A stretch of 64,000 nt of DNA from Pseudomonas svalbardensis (GTDB lineage: Bacteria; Pseudomonadota; Gammaproteobacteria; Pseudomonadales; Pseudomonadaceae). The notes beneath the pieces were generated by a model, which was not told the DNA's origin, did no database searches, and worked only from the letters and a program-made list of their open reading frames with translations. Below, piece after piece: positions 58,791 to 64,000 of this stretch (positions are counted from its first letter, which is position 1; the number at the start of each line of letters is the position of its first letter). The DNA lies in contig NZ_CP125619.1 of the NCBI RefSeq assembly GCF_030053115.1, forward strand, positions 993,001-1,057,000, read 5' to 3'. The translations under genes and the position numbers were made by a program.

Positions 58791-59702
58791 ATGAATGAGT
58801 CTGTGCGCTTCGAAGATAAAGTCGTGATCATCACGGGTGCAGGCGGCGGCCTGGGCCGGGCCCACGCGCTGCTGTTCGCCAAACAGGGCGCCAAAGTGCT
58901 GGTCAACGATCTCGGTGGCTCGGCTCAGGGCGAAGGCGCAAACGCTTCGGCAGCCGATCGGGTAGTGGCCGAAATTCGCGAGGCCGGAGGCATCGCCGAG
59001 GCCAACCATGACTCCGTCACCGACGGCGACAAAATCGTTCAGAACGCCTTGGACACCTTCGGCCGTGTCGATGTAGTGGTCAACAACGCCGGGATCCTGC
59101 GCGACAAAACCTTCCACAAAATGGAAGACGGCGATTGGGACCTGGTTTACCGCGTCCACGTCGAAGGCGCCTACAAAGTCACCCGCGCCGCCTGGCCGTA
59201 CCTGCGCGAGCAAAACTACGGCCGCATCATCTTCACCGCTTCGACCTCGGGCATTTACGGCAACTTCGGCCAGTCCAACTACGGCATGGCCAAACTCGGA
59301 CTTTACGGCCTGACCCGCACCCTGGCCATCGAAGGCCGCAAGAACAACATCCTGGTCAACGCCATCGCCCCCACCGGCGGCACCCGCATGACCGAAGGCC
59401 TGATCCCGCCGCAAGTCTTCGAACAACTCAAACCGGAACTGGTCAGCCCGTTGGTGGTGTACCTCGCCAGCGAGAACTGCCAGGAAACCTCCGGGCTGTT
59501 TGAAGTCGGTGGCGGCTGGATGGGCAAGGTGCGCTGGGAACGAAGCCTCGGCGCGGGGTTTGATCCTCGGGTTGGTTTCTCCCCCGAAGATGTGGCAGCG
59601 CATTGGGAGCAGATTTGTGATTTCGAAGGCGCGGTGCATCCGCAGGACAACCTTGAAGCGTTGAAGGAAATGATGGCGAATTTGCAGAAATATTCGATTT
59701 AA
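58791..59702 (+). CDS. SDR resembling the peroxisomal multifunctional enzyme
   Basis: The 303-residue SDR has TGAGGGLGRAHALLFAKQGA, NNAGILRDKTFHKM and catalytic Tyr164 and Lys168 (NYGMAKLGLYG). The wording of these blocks is that of the 3-hydroxyacyl-CoA dehydrogenase part of HSD17B4-type enzymes. The substrate is unknown; no hydratase gene adjoins. GGAG precedes the ATG, 112 nt after the hydrolase. Confidence 0.88.
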   Translation: MNESVRFEDKVVIITGAGGGLGRAHALLFAKQGAKVLVNDLGGSAQGEGANASAADRVVAEIREAGGIAEANHDSVTDGDKIVQNALDTFGRVDVVVNNAGILRDKTFHKMEDGDWDLVYRVHVEGAYKVTRAAWPYLREQNYGRIIFTASTSGIYGNFGQSNYGMAKLGLYGLTRTLAIEGRKNNILVNAIAPTGGTRMTEGLIPPQVFEQLKPELVSPLVVYLASENCQETSGLFEVGGGWMGKVRWERSLGAGFDPRVGFSPEDVAAHWEQICDFEGAVHPQDNLEALKEMMANLQKYSI

Positions 59703-59794
59703 GCCTTGTGCCATGAGTCGCAGGGACGCGGCTTGGGACCAGTGGAGTTTCAGACATGCGTTTTGTATGTGACGAACTCAGTCGGATAGTCGCC

Positions 59795-59826
59795 TATAAA
59801 AATAGCCGCTGAAAATGCAGCGGCTG
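59795..59826 (-). terminator. Terminator of the bacteriocin-immunity cassette
   Basis: AGCCGCTG (59804-59811) pairs with CAGCGGCT (59818-59825); on the minus strand T5 follows. It lies 45 nt after the immunity gene and resembles the hairpin at 62406-62436. Confidence 0.85.
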
Positions 59827-59870
59827 AAGTCGGGTTTGCACTTGGTTTGAATAGTCATCGCGTTTATTTA

Positions 59871-60122
59871 TTATTCGGTTTTGAAACCCGGTTTTCCGTT
59901 TTCAGCTCGCCAGGCTTTTACTTTTTTAATGATGGCTTCGGGGGTGGAGTCTTCGTCTGAGTCTGCGTAGTAAATTAAGTCAGAACCGTCTGGATGCTCC
60001 GTCAGCTCCTCAAACAAAAGTACTGCAGCTATTTGTTCTTTTTCAGTCGGGTATTCCGATCTGCAGATCTCAGTTAAAAATTCAAGAAATTCTTCTTCGG
60101 TGTAATCGGAAATGTTGCTCAT
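59871..60122 (-). CDS. Immunity protein of the DNase bacteriocin
   Basis: The 83-residue acidic protein has the Colicin_Pyocin (Im2/Im9) pattern: YTEEEFLEFLTEICRSEY in helix I, FEELTEHPDGSDLIYY covering helices II-III. It binds and inhibits the C-terminal DNase of the adjacent bacteriocin, protecting the producer. It starts 1 nt after the bacteriocin stop. The gene is AT-richer than its surroundings. Confidence 0.95.
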   Translation of the reverse strand: MSNISDYTEEEFLEFLTEICRSEYPTEKEQIAAVLLFEELTEHPDGSDLIYYADSDEDSTPEAIIKKVKAWRAENGKPGFKTE

Positions 60123-60123
60123 G

Positions 60124-62175
60124 TCAGTTTCCTCCTTTGTGTAGTTCGGAGTGTCGTTTGGGAGTGACAATTCGGATGTTTTCGATATCGTAGATCTCGC
60201 CGCCTCTAGAAACACGGTTCACATGGTGTAACTCAAATTTTACTTTGCCACCTGACCTGTCGTCTTTTCGCGAAAAAGGGGCTCTTCCGTTTTTCATTTC
60301 TTGAATATTGTTGGCAGTAAACTGTTTGGATAACTCAGAGTCGGCAATTGCAGCTCTCCAGAGAGCCTCTCTAAAAGCCCTGAAACTCGAAAAATTTTGT
60401 CCTCGAAGTTTATCCGCAATCTGATTGGGAATCACCGCTCCATTATCCTGCGAGGCTGATCCCAGCCAAATACCCAATACTGGCTCTCCATACCCACTAG
60501 CCACTCCGGGATCATCCCGCCGATCCCTGAACATCGTGTAGATCGGAGGAATACCCGATTCAGCCGGAAAGACATTGATGAAACCACCAAAGCTGTAGAG
60601 ATCCAGTTCCGGATATTCATCAAGTCTTCCTTCCAAAGGGGCCGGAGTAGTGCCGTTGTAAATGAAAATCCTCGACTCGCGAGCCGGAGACGTTGTTGAT
60701 GCGTTTTTTTGCTCAACAATCGGCGTCCAGGTCATGCCGATAGAAGGTGCATCTGGGCTGTAGGACCTGTAAATATTCTGGCCTGGATCGAGAGTTGCGA
60801 GCCGCACCAATACCTTGGAAGGCACCGTCGTTCCGTTTGTGGCGGCGACAACAAACTCTATGGTGTCATCCACAGTTCTCGAGCCGATGGATACCGGCAA
60901 TTCGATTTCCCCACTGGCCTCGGCGATGGCGTACAAGTCATCGAGATCGTCGGGAGTGAGATCCGAGAGCGGGACGCTCAAAGCGTAGAGCTCGCTGTTA
61001 CTAAGTGGCGAGGGGAACAGGAGCGCCGCAAATCCGCCAATTACCACACCGGTAGACGTGGTAAATGCTGCAATAACTGCTGCTACTGCCAATCGCAGTG
61101 CATCCTTGATTGCCAAAGCGTTATTCGCAGTTGTAAAGATGCTTCCTGTTGCTACGGTAAATACCGGAACTACCGAAGCCGCTGAACCCGATACGGGGAA
61201 CAGGCGATTGGCTTGGTCGGTATCTAACGACTCCGACCAGGAGCCAAGATATTTCAATCGTACATCCTGTTCTGCACGGCTTTTGGCAGCAGCTTCCTCT
61301 GCTGCTCTCTTCTTTTGCGCTTTGCGGGCCTCTTCAGCGGCAACGCGTTGTGCTTCTTGTTCTGCCGCCAATCGCGCCTGTTCGGCGGCAACGCGTTGTG
61401 CTTTATGTTCCGCTGCCAACCGGGCCTCTTCAGCGGCTACGCGTTTTGTTTCTTGCTCCTTCGCCAGTCGCTCCTGTTCAGCAGCTACCCGTCGAGCTTC
61501 CTGATCAGATGCTTGCTGCCTTTGGTCTTGCGCATGCGCAGCGGCAAGAAGGTTCTGCACATGGACTTGTTTGTTATTTAAAAGCTGAATTTGCTCTGTC
61601 AGTAGTTTTGCAGAGTAAGCAGCTTTGTAGGAGTTAGCCCATGTTTTATAAGCTGTTCCATAAGGCTGTACAGTTTTCTCCAGAGTTTCTACCTTGGCGA
61701 TATAGTCTTTTACTGTCGCATTGAGAGGGTTGTGCCCGTAGAACGCGTTGGCGATCCCTGTTTGTACATGCAGTTCAACTGTTTTCTGCTGAATTGAAAT
61801 ATTACTGATGTTTAGTTCGTGTTGGTATGCCTGTGTCTGTGTAGATGTTGTAGCGGGGTATTGGGTTTTAAAATATGCGAATTCGACCTCCGTTGCTCTT
61901 GGCAAGTCCTGGGATTTCACCGCGTAGTCATTTTGTGCTGACTTCTCCGTAGCAGCGACGTTCCTCAGAGTTTGACCTCTTAAATGTTCCTTGTATGTAA
62001 TGCCAGGGCCTATTCCCCCTGGACGTGTCGGCGGAACGCTGAACCCACCGCCATTTGGGTGCTTTCCAGGTTTCGGTTGTTTTCCAACATAAGTTGTTGG
62101 TAATTCAATGGTAGTGCTTTGTCCAACAATACTAGTTGCCGGTAATTCGTGTGGGGGGCCGTGTTTTCCTGACAT
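60124..62175 (-). CDS. S-type bacteriocin with HNH DNase domain
   Basis: The 683-residue toxin has a Pro/Gly-rich N-terminus, a long helical part with four 16-residue repeats (RVAAEQ/E..., at 229, 245, 261 and 277), a hydrophobic segment near residue 365, a pyocin-S translocation-like domain, and a colicin E9-type HNH nuclease at the C-terminus (FRAFREALWRAAIADSELSK onward, with His650, His651, His675 and His679). It kills related bacteria by degrading DNA. GGAAG precedes the start. Base composition is AT-richer than neighbours, suggesting acquisition. Confidence 0.94.
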   Translation of the reverse strand: MSGKHGPPHELPATSIVGQSTTIELPTTYVGKQPKPGKHPNGGGFSVPPTRPGGIGPGITYKEHLRGQTLRNVAATEKSAQNDYAVKSQDLPRATEVEFAYFKTQYPATTSTQTQAYQHELNISNISIQQKTVELHVQTGIANAFYGHNPLNATVKDYIAKVETLEKTVQPYGTAYKTWANSYKAAYSAKLLTEQIQLLNNKQVHVQNLLAAAHAQDQRQQASDQEARRVAAEQERLAKEQETKRVAAEEARLAAEHKAQRVAAEQARLAAEQEAQRVAAEEARKAQKKRAAEEAAAKSRAEQDVRLKYLGSWSESLDTDQANRLFPVSGSAASVVPVFTVATGSIFTTANNALAIKDALRLAVAAVIAAFTTSTGVVIGGFAALLFPSPLSNSELYALSVPLSDLTPDDLDDLYAIAEASGEIELPVSIGSRTVDDTIEFVVAATNGTTVPSKVLVRLATLDPGQNIYRSYSPDAPSIGMTWTPIVEQKNASTTSPARESRIFIYNGTTPAPLEGRLDEYPELDLYSFGGFINVFPAESGIPPIYTMFRDRRDDPGVASGYGEPVLGIWLGSASQDNGAVIPNQIADKLRGQNFSSFRAFREALWRAAIADSELSKQFTANNIQEMKNGRAPFSRKDDRSGGKVKFELHHVNRVSRGGEIYDIENIRIVTPKRHSELHKGGN
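61330..61505 (-). repeat. Four degenerate 48-bp tandem repeats in the bacteriocin gene
   Basis: Copies of a GGC(A/T)ACGCG-like start recur at 61341, 61389, 61437 and 61485, exactly 48 bp apart, encoding 16-residue units of charged Ala-rich helix in the receptor/translocation stalk. Confidence 0.85.
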
Positions 62176-62405
62176 TTTGGATCTTCCATGAACGTAATTA
62201 ATCGGTGGTGTTGAACAAGCTTACGTCAGGGCGGGTGAGGCTGGGTCCGAGAAGGTTGTAGGTGGTTTCTATTTGGAATGTGCGCAGTTTTGTGCTGTTT
62301 TTGTGAATATAAAGATTAGTCCTTAATTTATGTAAGAACATTCTCTAGTTGTCGAGCAGTACTTGCTCTAACGAGGGGAATTCAGCAATGGGACAAAACT
62401 CGTCC

Positions 62406-62436
62406 ATAAAAAAGGCCGCTGCAAACGCAGCGGCCA
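62406..62436 (-). terminator. Orphan terminator-like hairpin upstream of the bacteriocin gene
   Basis: GGCCGCTGC (62414-62422) pairs with GCAGCGGCC (62427-62435) around AAAC; on the minus strand T6 follows. No minus-strand gene lies before it, so it may be left from an earlier neighbour of the cassette. Confidence 0.75.
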
Positions 62437-62688
62437 AAGTAAGACGATTGATCAAGGAGCAATAAATCAACGTCAGTGAACACAGGGCGATGAACCGAAA
62501 ATCTTCAATTCATCTGAAATCTGTCGCTAACGGCGTGGACTAGCCACCGCCATTGCTTCGTGCTTTCCGGCCGTTTGCCGTGAAAGCCCGGCAAGAATAA
62601 GGCCTTGAGCCAAAAGGAAAAACAGCGATTCATGACATGCACTGTTGCAGTATCGGCAACAGTTCCGCTCCTCATGGGGGATCTCATT

Positions 62689-62825
62689 CCTGTAGCAGCT
62701 GCCGAAGGCTGCGTTCGGCTGCGCAGCAGTCGTAAACCCTGCCTGCACGGTCATCCTGAAATACCGAGGTGGTTGATTAAACGACTGCTGCGCAGCCGAA
62801 CGCAGCCTTCGGCAGCTGCTACAGG
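62689..62825. repeat. REPIN of the GTAGCAGCTGCCG class with perfect 45-bp arms
   Basis: Positions 62689-62733 and 62781-62825 are exact inverted copies of 45 bp, starting CCTGTAGCAGCTGCCGAAGG. A 47-bp spacer separates them. Confidence 0.9.
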
Positions 62826-63015
62826 TTTGCGTTCACAACGCCCTATGCACCTGACTGATAACCCCCCATCCAGCCCATCCATAACCCGCGCAAATCCCCG
62901 TTCCATGTGGGCATTCATCCTTAGGAGGTACATCGCGAATACCTCCTTGGTGCGCTTATCGCTCCCAACGTGCGGCAGTAGGGTGTGGCCTTCTGTCACT
63001 CACCGGGGAAGACGC

Positions 63016-64000
63016 ATGACAAAAACAACAATGCGCGCCATCTTCAAACCGCAGGCGCTGGCCGCCGCGGTGGCCTTGGGTTGCTGTGCCCAGGCGCAGG
63101 CTGTTTCATTCAACATCGGGGAAATCGAGGGGACCTTTGACTCTTCGCTATCCGTCGGCGCGAGCTGGGGCATGCGCGATGCCGACAAATCCCTGGTGGG
63201 CGTCGTCAATGGCGGGACCGGCCAGTCTTCGACCGGGGATGACGGGCGGCTGAACTTCAAGAAGGGCGAAACCTTCTCCAAGATCTTCAAGGGTATTCAT
63301 GACCTTGAATTGAAGTACGGCGACACCGGGGTGTTCGTGCGTGGCAAGTACTGGTATGACTTCGAACTCAAGGACGAGGATCGTGAGTTCAAGCCGATCA
63401 GTGACAGCGGTCGTAAAGAAGGCGCCAAGTCCTCCGGGGCGCAGCTGCTCGACGCCTTCGTCTATCACAACTATTCCATCGCCGATCTGCCGGGCACTGT
63501 GCGCGCCGGTAAGCAGGTGGTGAGTTGGGGTGAAAGTACCTTCATCGGCAACTCGATCAACAGCATCAACCCGATCGACGTTTCAGCGTTCCGTCGTCCT
63601 GGCGCCGAAATCAAGGAAGGCCTGATTCCGGTGAACATGCTGTTCGCCTCGCAAAGCCTGACTGACCAACTCTCGGTGGAAGGTTTCTATCAACTGGAGT
63701 GGGACCAGACCGTTCTCGATAACTGCGGCACCTTCTTCGGTGTCGATGTGGCGGCAGACGGCTGCAACAAGAATTACACGGTTGCCAGCCCGGCGATCGC
63801 ACCGTTGCAACCGATCGCTGCAGCGTTTGGCCAAGGCTTCGAGGTCAGTCAGGAAGGTGTGATCGTACCGCGTGGCGGTGACCGCGACGCCCGCGACTCC
63901 GGGCAGTGGGGGACGGCGCTGCGCTGGCTCGGCGACGACACCGAGTACGGTTTGTACTTCATGAACTATCACAGCCGTAGCCCGACGGTCGGCACCACCA
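63016..64000 (+). CDS. DUF1302 outer-membrane-like protein (partial)
   Basis: An open frame from ATG at 63016 runs off the window end after 328 codons. A signal peptide (LAAAVALGCCAQAQA) is followed by VSFNIGEIEGTFDSSLSVGA, the start of DUF1302, and GKQVVSWGESTFIGNSINSI. DUF1302 proteins are predicted barrels usually encoded before a DUF1329 protein and linked to hydrophobic-compound use; function here is unknown. Confidence 0.9.
   Translation, partial: MTKTTMRAIFKPQALAAAVALGCCAQAQAVSFNIGEIEGTFDSSLSVGASWGMRDADKSLVGVVNGGTGQSSTGDDGRLNFKKGETFSKIFKGIHDLELKYGDTGVFVRGKYWYDFELKDEDREFKPISDSGRKEGAKSSGAQLLDAFVYHNYSIADLPGTVRAGKQVVSWGESTFIGNSINSINPIDVSAFRRPGAEIKEGLIPVNMLFASQSLTDQLSVEGFYQLEWDQTVLDNCGTFFGVDVAADGCNKNYTVASPAIAPLQPIAAAFGQGFEVSQEGVIVPRGGDRDARDSGQWGTALRWLGDDTEYGLYFMNYHSRSPTVGTT

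Larger units (their letters stand above)
62176..63015. other. 840-nt gene-free region before the DUF1302 gene
   Basis: It holds the AT-rich bacteriocin promoter region (62200-62345; possible minus-strand -10 TATATT at 62311-62306), a small inverted repeat GAGCA-GTACT-TGCTC at 62354-62368, a terminator-like hairpin and a REPIN. The rest (about 62440-62690 and 62830-63015) has only short ORFs that I consider spurious. Confidence 0.6.

Noticed and set aside
61330..61505. Possible CRISPR array
   Set aside because: The 48-bp repeats are adjacent without spacers and encode a regular protein helix.

Overview
The window is chromosomal DNA of a Pseudomonas, most likely of the P. fluorescens group. 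Three things point there: the gene order, the REP repeats built on a GTGGGAGCGAGC motif, and the uniformly GC-rich coding sequence. No tRNA, rRNA, CRISPR array, transposase or prophage gene was seen.

Positions 1-38000 are mostly the conserved Pseudomonas core block: mreD end, maf, rng, yhdP, an amidase, tldD, darP, pmbA; then the iron-responsive fagA-fumC-orfX-sodA group followed by a ZIP transporter gene that is frameshifted here; on the minus strand rpoN-hpf-ptsN-rapZ-ptsO and kdsD-kdsC-lptC-lptA-lptB; on the plus strand mlaFEDCB, ibaG, murA, hisG, hisD, hisC; then algW, a NIF3-like gene, cysD and cysNC. These serve cell-envelope building (KDO, LPS export, phospholipid retrieval, peptidoglycan), nitrogen PTS and sigma-54 control, histidine synthesis and sulfate activation. 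A TonB-dependent receptor and its DUF4198 partner sit between hisC and algW, where I recall P. aeruginosa having nothing.

Positions 38000-51300 hold single housekeeping genes and small operons: a PlsC-like acyltransferase, pta, slyD, a glutathione peroxidase, an Old Yellow Enzyme, a glycosyltransferase, cysZ, trxB, an aminotransferase, hopJ and DUF1244 genes, and folM-folE-folX for tetrahydromonapterin.

Positions 51300-59700 are more accessory. They include a light-sensing group (a LitR-like MerR regulator, a short LOV protein and a PilZ-like protein of unknown role), a mioC-like flavodoxin, a LysR-cidAB unit, and a class II aldolase followed by an alpha/beta hydrolase that looks like mammalian MEST, then an SDR resembling the peroxisomal multifunctional enzyme. 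From 59800 to 62440 lies an AT-richer cassette encoding an HNH-DNase S-type bacteriocin and its immunity protein, framed by two similar hairpins. The window ends inside a DUF1302 gene.

The observations I would check first are: (1) two long hairpins (76-232 and 41194-41353) that share a nearly identical 49-bp core but have unrelated, self-complementary arms; (2) a 44-bp near-perfect palindrome that contains the start codon of the TonB receptor; (3) a strong terminator-like hairpin between hisG and hisD; (4) an 11-codon leader ORF and an operator-like repeat directly before the LitR-like gene; and (5) the bacteriocin cassette boundaries.
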